A stretch of 33,297 nucleotides of DNA. It comes from an uncultured Bacteroidales bacterium (lineage in GTDB: Bacteria > Bacteroidota > Bacteroidia > Bacteroidales > UBA932). A program made the translations under genes and the position numbers. The stretch lies in assembly GCA_900320795.1 (NCBI GenBank), contig ONTQ01000016.1:1-33297 (forward strand), read 5' to 3'. This document shows positions 24,487 through 31,236 of the stretch, piece by piece. The number at the start of each line of letters is the position of its first letter. The stretch's first letter is position 1. The notes beneath the pieces are model-generated. The model had not been told where the DNA came from, searched no databases, and was given only the letters and a program-made list of their open reading frames with translations.

Positions 24487-25394
24487 TCTGACAACCTCCT
24501 TTCCGCTATCCGGAGTTTTGCGCTGCGGGCGCGGGTGTTTCCGGAAATTTCACTTTCTTCCGGAAGGATGGGCTTCCGGTTCACGGCCTCCAGCGGCGTC
24601 TCCATGCGGCCGAAGGCATCCTTCACAACCGTTCCTTCCACATTCCCGGTTTTGATGAAGTTCTTCACCATCCGGTCTTCCAGGCTATGGTAGGTAATCA
24701 CTACCAGACGGCCGCCGGGCTTCAGGCTCCGGGCTGATCCGTCCAGGAATTTCTCCAGGGCGCGCATCTCCTGGTTTACCTCGATGCGGAGTGCCTGATA
24801 GACCTTGGCCAGGATTTTGTGTTCGGACCCCGGGGGCAGCATCCTGGCGATGGCCCGGTCCAGGTCTCCGGTCGTGGCGATCGGGTTCAGGGCTCGGGCT
24901 TTGACGATGAGCCGGGCCATGTTGCGCTCACCGTCCACTTCTCCATACAAGCCCAGGATGCGGGCGAGGTCTTCTTCGGCATAGCTGTTTACCACCTCTG
25001 CCGCCGTGAGGGATCCTTCCCGGTTCATGCGCATGTCCAGCGGAGCTTCCTCGAAGCGGAAACTGAAACCGCGGTCAGCGGTATCGAACTGGTGTGAGGA
25101 TACGCCCAAATCGGCCAGGATGCCATCGAACTGCACTCCTTCGTGCCTGGCATAGTTCTCGATAAAGCGGAAGTTGTTGTGGATGAGCTTCAGCCTCGGA
25201 TCCTTGGGCGCATTGGCTATAGCATCGATGTCACGATCGAAGGCGATGACTCTCCCGCCGGCGTTTAAGCGTGAAAGTACGGCAGCGGTGTGTCCACCGC
25301 CTCCGAAAGTGGCATCTACATATGTTCCATCAGGATTTGTGACCAGAGCAGAAACGCTTTCTGCCAGGAGCACAGGGATATGATATTCAGACAT
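24483..25394 (-). CDS. rsmH: 16S rRNA (cytosine(1402)-N(4))-methyltransferase RsmH (MraW)
   Basis: RsmH methylates N4 of C1402 in the ribosomal P site using SAM. The 303-residue protein begins EYHIPVLLAESVSAL, followed by the SAM loop TFGGGGHT (29-36). Later come DLGVSSHQFD, the RGFSFR block with PLDMRM, LRIEVNQEM and VITYHSLEDRMVK near the C-terminus. All are family hallmarks. It starts 15 bases after the mraZ stop and overlaps the ftsL-like gene by four bases, the canonical second position of the cluster. Confidence 0.97.
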   Translation of the reverse strand: MSEYHIPVLLAESVSALVTNPDGTYVDATFGGGGHTAAVLSRLNAGGRVIAFDRDIDAIANAPKDPRLKLIHNNFRFIENYARHEGVQFDGILADLGVSSHQFDTADRGFSFRFEEAPLDMRMNREGSLTAAEVVNSYAEEDLARILGLYGEVDGERNMARLIVKARALNPIATTGDLDRAIARMLPPGSEHKILAKVYQALRIEVNQEMRALEKFLDGSARSLKPGGRLVVITYHSLEDRMVKNFIKTGNVEGTVVKDAFGRMETPLEAVNRKPILPEESEISGNTRARSAKLRIAERRLSE

Positions 25395-25409
25395 TTCGAG
25401 ACCCTCCCA

Positions 25410-25871
25410 TTATTTCTTGGAAGATAGTCTCGATGCGGTTTCTTTGAACTTCTCGTCGGAGAGAAGATCGGCCTCCCTGGCCTCTGATGCCCAGATCTGG
25501 AGTTTGTAGCCGACACCGCCGAATACTACCTCTTTGGTAATACCTGCACTCGCAAGCAGTTCTGACGGGATGTTCAGCCTTCCCAGTTTTCCGTCCGGGA
25601 CAACGGTGAAGACGCCGTCATTGTACTTGGTCCAAAAGTCAGCGTCTTCGGTATTGAGTTCGGGGTCCAGGCCTTCCAGTACACGGTCGCTGCGGCGTAC
25701 CCATTCCTCATACGCAAACACGTCCAGACAACGCTGCTGGACGTTTTTCTTTACGATGAGGGTCATTTCCTCGGCACCGCCGCGTACCAGGGCATCACGG
25801 AAAATGGCCGGGAGCACGATGCGTCCCTTGTCATCTACCTTGCCGGTGGCTTTGCCGAAAAATCTGACCAT
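25410..25871 (-). CDS. mraZ: Transcriptional regulator MraZ
   Basis: MraZ is a ring-forming DNA-binding protein with two SpoVT-AbrB-like domains that represses its own dcw promoter in E. coli. The 153-residue protein shows the first domain at GKVDDKGRIVLPAIFRDAL and the second at DGKLGRLNIPSELLASAGI. The ATG at 25871 gives the usual family length and N-terminus (MVRFFGKATGKVD). It is preceded by AAGGGTT, a possible ribosome-binding site. An in-frame GTG at 25898 sits only nine bases after the -7 box and is less likely. It heads the 13-gene cluster. Confidence 0.95.
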   Translation of the reverse strand: MVRFFGKATGKVDDKGRIVLPAIFRDALVRGGAEEMTLIVKKNVQQRCLDVFAYEEWVRRSDRVLEGLDPELNTEDADFWTKYNDGVFTVVPDGKLGRLNIPSELLASAGITKEVVFGGVGYKLQIWASEAREADLLSDEKFKETASRLSSKK

Positions 25872-25907
25872 AACCCTTGTTTGACTTTCTACTTTCACGC
25901 TTGGTTA

Positions 25908-25915
25908 CAAAGGTA
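25908..25915 (-). promoter_or_regulatory. -7 box of the mraZ/dcw promoter
   Basis: TACCTTTG on the minus strand matches TAnnTTTG and ends 36 bases before the chosen mraZ ATG. The periodic TGGAA boxes begin nine bases upstream, overlapping the place where a -33 element would sit. Confidence 0.65.
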
Positions 25916-25924
25916 AGAAAAGTT

Positions 25925-25959
25925 TTCCATTTTATTACACTTTCTTCCAAATTTTTCCA
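25925..25959 (-). promoter_or_regulatory. Putative MraZ operator: four TGGAA-like boxes at 10-bp period
   Basis: On the minus strand TGGAA occurs at 25959-25955, 25949-25945 and 25929-25925, with TGTAA at 25939-25935. Starts are exactly 10 bp apart, giving 5-bp boxes separated by 5-bp spacers. E. coli MraZ binds TGGGN repeats with the same 5+5 geometry, so this is probably the autoregulatory site of the dcw operon. That the box here is TGGAA rather than TGGGN is read directly; function is inferred. Confidence 0.6.
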
Positions 25960-25976
25960 CAAAGTTTTTAACAGGC

Positions 25977-26008
25977 AAAAAAGACGCCCCGGCACAAAAC
26001 CGGGGCGT
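25977..26008 (-). terminator. Rho-independent terminator after rpoN
   Basis: A perfect 9-bp GC-rich stem (ACGCCCCGG at 25984-25992, CCGGGGCGT at 26000-26008) with a 7-base loop is followed on the minus strand by a C and six T. It lies 20 bases after the rpoN stop and separates the rpoN transcript from the mraZ promoter. Confidence 0.88.
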
Positions 26009-26028
26009 TCATTCTCAGATGGCACGGA

Positions 26029-27480
26029 TTACAGTTCGCGGCGCAGACGGGCTTTGGGAATGTCCAGCAGGGAGCGGTATTTGGCGATGGTGCGGCGGGC
26101 GACTTTGTATCCCTTGGCGGCGAGACCGTCCACCAGTTCGTCATCGGTGAGGGGATTGTGCTTGTCCTCGCCATCCACCATTTCGCGGAGGGCCTTTTTG
26201 ATTTCGCGGGTGCTCACCTGGTCGCCTTCGCTGTTTTCCAGCCCTTCGGAGAAGAAATACTTGAGGGGAAAGATTCCGAAATGGGTCTCGATCCATTTGC
26301 TGTTCACCACGCGGGAGATGGTGGAGATGTCAAAACCGGTCTTCTCGGCGATGTCCTTCAGAACCATCGGCTTGAGGGAACTTTCATCTCCGTCGACGAA
26401 GTAATCGTGCTGATAGTCGATAATGGCGCGCATGGTGCTTTCCAGCGTGTTCTGGCGCTGGCGGAGGGCTTCAATGAACCATTTGGCCGAATCAATCTTC
26501 TGCTTGACGAAAGTGGCGGCTTCCTTGTCGGCACGGGACTGGGACATCCGTCCGTTCTCCATGATCTCGGAGTATTTGCGGTTGATGCGAAGTTCCGGGA
26601 TATTGAAACGGGGCATCGACAGGAGAAGCTGACCGTTTTCATAGTCCAGCTGGAAATCCGGCACAACTTGCTGGGCCTGGTCGTTGTAGGAGTCGTCAAT
26701 TTGGCCGCCCGGAGACGGATTCAGGTGGCGGATTTCTTCCAGGACGGCCTTCATCTCGTCCTCCGACAGGTGGAGCCGGGTCATGATTTTCTGGAAGTGG
26801 CGGTTCTTGAAAGCATCGAACTGATCGGTAAGGACACGGATGGCATTGACTACCGACGGGGTACGTTTCTTGTCTTCCAACTGGATCAGCAGGCATTCCC
26901 GAAGGTCTCTTGCCCCCACGCCGGACGGCTCGAATTCCTGAATCACCTTCAACATCTGCTCCACCTCCCCGGCATTGGATTCAATGCCGGCCCGGAAGGC
27001 GAGGTCGTCCACGAGGGACTCAATGTCCCGCCGGAGATAGCCGTCATCGTCCAGTGAGCCGATGATGAAAGAGGCCACGGTGCGCTGGTGATCTGTGAGA
27101 TTGCGGTATCCGAGCTGCTCCTGCAGGCTCTGGGTAAAACTCTGCTTGACAGAGAAAGTATTGTATTCCGGCCGCTCGTCCTTCCCCCAGTTGTTCACGT
27201 GGAGGTTATAGGAAGGGATGTCGTCATCCTGCGGTCCGTAGTTCTCTTCCAGGGAACCACCGCTCTGTTCTTTTTCCTCCACTTCGGAAATGGAGACGTC
27301 GCGGGGCTCATCCTCTCCTTTCTGGGGTGCGTCATCCAGGACGGGATTGTCATTCAGAACCTCCCGTACATGCTGCTCCAGGGCCTGCACCGGCATCTCG
27401 ATCAGTTTGATGGTCTGAATCTGAAGCGGCGAGAGTTTTTGCTGCTGTTTCTGCTGAAGTCCCTGTTCAATGGCAGCCAT
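26029..27480 (-). CDS. rpoN: RNA polymerase sigma-54 factor
   Basis: Sigma-54 directs polymerase to -24/-12 promoters that need an AAA+ activator. The 483-residue protein has a Gln-rich region I (GLQQKQQQKLSPLQIQTIKL), an acidic region II, the core-binding and helix-turn-helix region around FDISTISRVVNSKWIETHFG, and the RpoN box ARRTIAKYR at 461-469, which reads the -24 element. No enhancer-binding activator lies in the window. It starts three bases after the SPOR gene stop, so it is the last gene of a three-gene operon. Confidence 0.96.
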   Translation of the reverse strand: MAAIEQGLQQKQQQKLSPLQIQTIKLIEMPVQALEQHVREVLNDNPVLDDAPQKGEDEPRDVSISEVEEKEQSGGSLEENYGPQDDDIPSYNLHVNNWGKDERPEYNTFSVKQSFTQSLQEQLGYRNLTDHQRTVASFIIGSLDDDGYLRRDIESLVDDLAFRAGIESNAGEVEQMLKVIQEFEPSGVGARDLRECLLIQLEDKKRTPSVVNAIRVLTDQFDAFKNRHFQKIMTRLHLSEDEMKAVLEEIRHLNPSPGGQIDDSYNDQAQQVVPDFQLDYENGQLLLSMPRFNIPELRINRKYSEIMENGRMSQSRADKEAATFVKQKIDSAKWFIEALRQRQNTLESTMRAIIDYQHDYFVDGDESSLKPMVLKDIAEKTGFDISTISRVVNSKWIETHFGIFPLKYFFSEGLENSEGDQVSTREIKKALREMVDGEDKHNPLTDDELVDGLAAKGYKVARRTIAKYRSLLDIPKARLRREL

Positions 27481-27483
27481 GGC

Positions 27484-27942
27484 TTAACGCGGATAGTTGA
27501 TACTTTCCTTGATGATGAATGCCGTGGGATAGGCCCCCTTGAGCGCATTGAAGATGCGCTGGGCTTCGTCTTTGGAACGGAAATCGCCGATACTCACCTT
27601 GTAGTTGGGGCTTTCGAAAGAACGGTAAACGCCCGTTCCCGGGAACTGTTTCTTGAGAATCAGCTCGATGCTCTCGGACTTGGCACGTGCCTGCGGGCCA
27701 TTGTCATAGAAAACGCGGATGCGGTAGCCGCTGAGGGGCTTTTCGGCATTGGCCCGGGTATAATTTTCCAGGGCCTGGCGCACGGCAGCGCTTTGCTCGA
27801 CTTGGACACCGGAGCCCAGGACGGAGAGAATGCTCTTTCCGTAGAGGGAGGAATCGACCGGAGCGGTGCGGGTGGTATCCTGTGCCTGCAGGGAAAGGCT
27901 TCCAAGCAGAAGGACTATGAGTATGAGAAGTTTCCGTTTCAT
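27484..27942 (-). CDS. Exported SPOR-domain protein
   Basis: The 152-residue protein has a signal peptide (MKRKLLILIVLLLGSLSLQAQ, cleavage likely near residue 19-21; only its first residues are needed to see the basic start and hydrophobic core). The C-terminal half, about 72-150, reads GYRIRVFYDNGPQARAKSE and YKVSIGDFRSKDEAQRIFNA, typical of the SPOR fold, which binds glycan strands stripped of stem peptides at division sites. The middle is unassigned. It lies between an LEA14-like lipoprotein and rpoN with 3-base spacers. A septal role is plausible given nearby division genes but not shown. Confidence 0.85.
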   Translation of the reverse strand: MKRKLLILIVLLLGSLSLQAQDTTRTAPVDSSLYGKSILSVLGSGVQVEQSAAVRQALENYTRANAEKPLSGYRIRVFYDNGPQARAKSESIELILKKQFPGTGVYRSFESPNYKVSIGDFRSKDEAQRIFNALKGAYPTAFIIKESINYPR

Positions 27943-27945
27943 AAC

Positions 27946-28416
27946 TTACTTTTTGAATTGGGAGATGTCCAGGTCCCGGAAAGAGATCGGGGCTCTCAGC
28001 ACCCCGTTCTTCTTGAGGGCGCCCTGGATGTCAACATCGGCCTTCAGGCCTTCCAACGAGCCTTTGGCGGCAATCAGGAGCACTTCCAGGATGGAGACAC
28101 CTTCGTCCAGGACGACGGTGCAGGGGAGTTCATAGGTCTCCTCCGTCTTTGCCTGCAGTTCCAGCGGACCTGTTACAAAATGCGCGACAGGCTTTTCGTT
28201 GTAGCGGAGGGTGCCGCTGACCTCCTGCACGGCAAATTTGCGGGCGGGGTTGTTGATGCCCAGCAGCAATTTGGCATCAACCGACCGGGCCGATGTCGGG
28301 ACGATATACGCGATGCCGACGTTGGTCACGGCGATTTCCTTCACCTTGGACAGGCCGCAGGAACAGGCCAGAAGGGCCGCTGCAAGAAAGATGCCGATAT
28401 GCTTGAGTGCTTTCAC
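27946..28416 (-). CDS. LEA14-like lipoprotein
   Basis: The 156-residue protein has a lipoprotein signal with lipobox LLAC at 15-18, so Cys18 is the expected lipidated residue. The rest resembles the LEA14/water-stress fold: repeated beta-type stretches such as VDAKLLLGINNPARKFAVQEVSG and low-charge VVLDEGVSILEVLLIA. These domains are often on lipoproteins of unknown function. The start is GTG; there is no in-frame ATG in the signal peptide, and the -7 box ends five bases upstream, implying a leaderless mRNA. It heads an operon with the SPOR gene and rpoN. Confidence 0.78.
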   Translation of the reverse strand: MKALKHIGIFLAAALLACSCGLSKVKEIAVTNVGIAYIVPTSARSVDAKLLLGINNPARKFAVQEVSGTLRYNEKPVAHFVTGPLELQAKTEETYELPCTVVLDEGVSILEVLLIAAKGSLEGLKADVDIQGALKKNGVLRAPISFRDLDISQFKK

Positions 28417-28421
28417 AAACG

Positions 28422-28429
28422 CAAAGGTA
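28422..28429 (-). promoter_or_regulatory. -7 box of the lipoprotein-SPOR-rpoN promoter
   Basis: TACCTTTG on the minus strand lies between the miaB stop and the GTG start, ending five bases before it. It can make this operon independent of upp-miaB. Confidence 0.6.
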
Positions 28430-28440
28430 ATGATTTTTTT

Positions 28441-29751
28441 TTATTCGCAGATAAGGGTGGCCGATGTGCAGTCCTTCACCTTGACTTTCACATAGGTTCC
28501 GCTCTTGCGGTCCAGGGCCGGGAATACGCACATCATGTTGTTGGAAGCGCGGCCGCAAAGTTGCGCCGGATCGCGCTTGGAGGGTCCTTCCACCAGCACT
28601 TCCACTTCCTTGCCTACCTGGGCGCGGTAACGCTCCAGCGACTTGCGGTTTTGGAGTTCGATGATTTCGTTGAGCCTTCGGTTCTTTACATCGGCCGGGA
28701 CATCGTCCGGATAATTCCGCTGGGCGAGGGTTCCGGGACGCTCCGAGTAGGCAAACATGAAGGCCCAGTCGAAACCCACTTCCTCCATCAGGGAAAGGGT
28801 CTCCCGGTGATCTTCTTCCGTTTCCGAGCAGAATCCGGCGATGACGTCGGTGGTGAGCCCGCAATCCGGGATAAGGCTGCGGATTTTGGCCACCCGCTCC
28901 AGATACCACTCCCGGTCATATTTGCGGCGCATTTTTTCCAGCATCCGGGAACTGCCGGACTGCACGGGAAGGTGGATGTGGCGGCAGATATTGGGATGGG
29001 CGGCCATGGTTTCGATGACCTCGTCGCTGATATCCTTGGGGTGGGAGGTGGCGAAGCGGACGCGAAGGTCCGGTGCAATGGCGGCCACCCTTTCCAGCAG
29101 GCGGGCAAAGTTGACCGTCTCGTCGGAACTCTTCCAAAGGTAGGAGTCAACGTTCTGCCCCAGGAGGGTAACTTCCTTGTAACCACGGGAATAGACATCG
29201 CAGGCTTCCCGGATGATGGAATGGGCATCCCGAGAACGCTCGGCTCCGCGGGTATAGGGCACCACGCAGTAAGAGCATACATTGTTGCATCCGCGCATGA
29301 TGGAGATGAAGGCCGATATGCCCGTGCGGTCCGTGCGGACGGGGGTGATGTCGGCATAGGTCTCGTCCCGCGACAGGAGGACATCGATCTGGGGTTTGTC
29401 CGGAGTGATGGCTTCCAGGAGGCGGGGAAGGGAGCGGTAGGCATCGGGCCCCACCACAAGGTCCACCTTCCCGTTGTCCAGAAGCTTGTCTTTCAGGCGT
29501 TCCGCCATGCAGCCCACAATGCCCACCAATACGCCCGGCCGGGCCTTTTTCTGCTGGTTGAACACGTCCAGACGTCCCCAGATGCGCTGTTCTGCATTGT
29601 CGCGGATCGAACAGGTGTTGGCCATGACAAGGCCGGCTTCCTCCATTTTTTCCGTGCGCTCATAGCCGGCTTCCCGGAGGATGGCAAAAATGACTTCGGT
29701 GTCATTGACATTCATCTGACACCCGTAAGTTTCGATATAGGCTTTTTTCAT
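28441..29751 (-). CDS. miaB: tRNA-2-methylthio-N6-dimethylallyladenosine synthase (MiaB)
   Basis: MiaB adds a methylthio group to i6A37 of tRNAs reading UNN codons. The 436-residue protein has the N-terminal iron-sulfur cysteines 11 (ETYGCQMN), 47 (ANTCSIRDN) and 81 (IVGCMAER), and the radical-SAM triad Cys155, Cys159 and Cys162 (GCNNVCSYC). A TRAM domain follows at about 370-436. The invariant block SGSSRMLEKMRRKYDREWYL is present. This pattern fits MiaB better than RimO or MtaB. The start lies 15 bases after the upp stop, suggesting co-transcription. Confidence 0.95.
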   Translation of the reverse strand: MKKAYIETYGCQMNVNDTEVIFAILREAGYERTEKMEEAGLVMANTCSIRDNAEQRIWGRLDVFNQQKKARPGVLVGIVGCMAERLKDKLLDNGKVDLVVGPDAYRSLPRLLEAITPDKPQIDVLLSRDETYADITPVRTDRTGISAFISIMRGCNNVCSYCVVPYTRGAERSRDAHSIIREACDVYSRGYKEVTLLGQNVDSYLWKSSDETVNFARLLERVAAIAPDLRVRFATSHPKDISDEVIETMAAHPNICRHIHLPVQSGSSRMLEKMRRKYDREWYLERVAKIRSLIPDCGLTTDVIAGFCSETEEDHRETLSLMEEVGFDWAFMFAYSERPGTLAQRNYPDDVPADVKNRRLNEIIELQNRKSLERYRAQVGKEVEVLVEGPSKRDPAQLCGRASNNMMCVFPALDRKSGTYVKVKVKDCTSATLICE

Positions 29752-29766
29752 AGTGAAGGGATGCGG

Positions 29767-30420
29767 CTATCTTTTCCCGCCGTAAGCCAGGTCTCCGGCG
29801 TCTCCGAGGCCGGGGATGATGTAGTTGTGGCTGGTGAGTTCTTCATCGATGGCGGCCACCCATAGGGTGTATTTGTCGTCCAGTTTCTGCAGAAGCTGGT
29901 CAACGGCGTAGCGGCTGGCGACGGGGCAGACCATATGGATGGTGGCCGCCTCTCCGCCTTCTTCTTCCAGCTTTTGGAGGGCGCTTTCCATGGATGCGCC
30001 GGTGGCCAGCATCGGATCGGCCACGATGAGGGTCTTGCCCTCCAGCGAAGGACAGGTGCAATAGTCTGAATAAACCTTGAAATAGTCTCCCTTGCCATGT
30101 TTTCGGTAGGTGGAGAGGAAGGCGCTCTCGGCATGGTCGAAAACGTCCAGGATTCCGCTCTGCATGGGCATTCCCGCCCGTAGGATGGCGGCAATCACCA
30201 ACGGGGTGTCAAAAGTGGAAACCCTCGCTACACCCAGCGGAGTGGTGACATCCTTTTCCGAGTAAGCCAGCGTACGGGAGATTTCATACGCGAAAACCCG
30301 GCCCACCCGCTGCAGGTTGGTGCGGAAACGGAGGCTGTCTTTCTGGATGCGCGCATCGCGAATCTCTGCAATGTAGGTGTTCAGCACTGTGTTGTTCTCT
30401 CCAAGGTTGACGACTTTCAT
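29767..30420 (-). CDS. upp: Uracil phosphoribosyltransferase
   Basis: Upp converts uracil and PRPP to UMP in pyrimidine salvage. The 217-residue protein contains the PRPP loop VADPMLATGAS (133-143), ILRAGMPM (79-86) with the substrate-binding region, and the uracil-binding C-terminus with IPGLGDAGDLAYG. All fit the family. The ATG lies about 25 bases after the -7 box. The first gene of a likely upp-miaB transcript. Confidence 0.95.
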   Translation of the reverse strand: MKVVNLGENNTVLNTYIAEIRDARIQKDSLRFRTNLQRVGRVFAYEISRTLAYSEKDVTTPLGVARVSTFDTPLVIAAILRAGMPMQSGILDVFDHAESAFLSTYRKHGKGDYFKVYSDYCTCPSLEGKTLIVADPMLATGASMESALQKLEEEGGEAATIHMVCPVASRYAVDQLLQKLDDKYTLWVAAIDEELTSHNYIIPGLGDAGDLAYGGKR

Positions 30421-30445
30421 ATTTCAGGCATTTGAGACTACATTA

Positions 30446-30453
30446 CAAATATA
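30446..30453 (-). promoter_or_regulatory. -7 box of the upp promoter
   Basis: TATATTTG on the minus strand matches TAnnTTTG and ends 25 bases before the upp ATG, in the 41-base spacer after radC. Confidence 0.6.
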
Positions 30454-30461
30454 GAAAAAAT

Positions 30462-31145
30462 TTATTTTCCCACCCTTTCTTCGGAAAAAGAATAGAAAGC
30501 CCTTTCGGCAACGATGATATGGTCGGTGAGGGTGATGCCGATTGCAGCGAGGGCTTTTTTCAGCAGGTCGGTCTGGACTATATCGGCCTGGCTGGGCAGC
30601 GGGGAACCGGAAGTGTGGTTGTGCACGAGGATGAGGTGGCTGCACTGTTTTTCAATGGCCTTTTTGAGAATCCGGCCCACGTCCAGCGGAGCGGCGTCCA
30701 GGGAGCCAGAGGTGATCATTTCCCGGCCGATGATATAGTTGGCCTTGTTCAGGAACAGGACCCAGCATTCCTCGTGGTCCAGGTTTTTGAGGGTGGGGAG
30801 CATGAGTTGGTAAACCAACTGCGGAGAGGTGACGGAACGCTTGTCGATGACGGATGCCTCTTCGAAGGCCCGCCTTCCCAGTTCCAAGGCGGCGGCGATG
30901 CCGATGGCCCGGGCTTCTCCCACCCCCTTGTGCGTGACGAGCCGCTCCAGCGGCATGGCCCCCAGCAGGGACAGCCGCCCCTTGGCACTGACCATCAGTT
31001 CCTGCGCCACATCCATGACGTTTCTTCCTTCGGTGCCGCTTCCCAGCAGGATGGCCAGCAGTTCGGCATTGGAGAGAGCCTTCGCGCCCCTGAGGCGCAT
31101 TTTCTCCCGGGGCCGCTCGTCCGGGCACATATCCAAGATTTTCAT
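30462..31145 (-). CDS. radC: RadC family JAB/MPN-domain protein
   Basis: The 227-residue protein has an N-terminal helix-hairpin-helix-like region (LSNAELLAILLGSG and THKGVGEARA) and a C-terminal JAMM domain with Glu near 125-126 (DHEECW), HNH at 175-177 and Asp188 (HNHTSGSPLPSQAD). These would bind zinc. The biochemical role is unresolved; the historical link to DNA repair is not supported by later work. I choose the ATG at 31145. A longer frame from 31181 would be translated from the terminator of the upstream gene. It appears to be a single-gene unit. Confidence 0.9.
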   Translation of the reverse strand: MKILDMCPDERPREKMRLRGAKALSNAELLAILLGSGTEGRNVMDVAQELMVSAKGRLSLLGAMPLERLVTHKGVGEARAIGIAAALELGRRAFEEASVIDKRSVTSPQLVYQLMLPTLKNLDHEECWVLFLNKANYIIGREMITSGSLDAAPLDVGRILKKAIEKQCSHLILVHNHTSGSPLPSQADIVQTDLLKKALAAIGITLTDHIIVAERAFYSFSEERVGK

Positions 31146-31149
31146 GGTG

Positions 31150-31157
31150 GCAAGATA
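31150..31157 (-). promoter_or_regulatory. Possible -7 box before radC
   Basis: TATCTTGC on the minus strand is a near match to TAnnTTTG and ends four bases before the ATG. The upstream terminator means radC needs a promoter here, but the match is imperfect. Confidence 0.3.
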
Positions 31158-31160
31158 CCC

Positions 31161-31206
31161 CATAAAAAAGAAAAACAACACAATCGGAAAAAAGATTGTG
31201 TTGTTT
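31161..31206 (-). terminator. Rho-independent terminator after the carboxyltransferase gene
   Basis: A perfect 13-bp stem (31173-31185 paired with 31194-31206) encloses an 8-base loop and is followed on the minus strand by a T-rich tract (TTCTTTTTT). It lies 30 bases after the stop of the upstream gene and before radC. Confidence 0.85.
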
Positions 31207-31236
31207 CAGGTGTCGATTCGCTGTTTTTTACGATTC

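Noticed and set aside
25872-25898. GTG start of mraZ at 25898
   Set aside because: It would add nine residues before the conserved N-terminus and sit nine bases from the -7 box, whereas the ATG at 25871 has the family length and a plausible ribosome-binding site.
27088-29865. A 925-codon open frame on the plus strand
   Set aside because: It lies antisense to rpoN, the SPOR and lipoprotein genes and miaB, crosses their boundaries, has low-complexity composition and matches no family. Such shadows are common in GC-rich genes.
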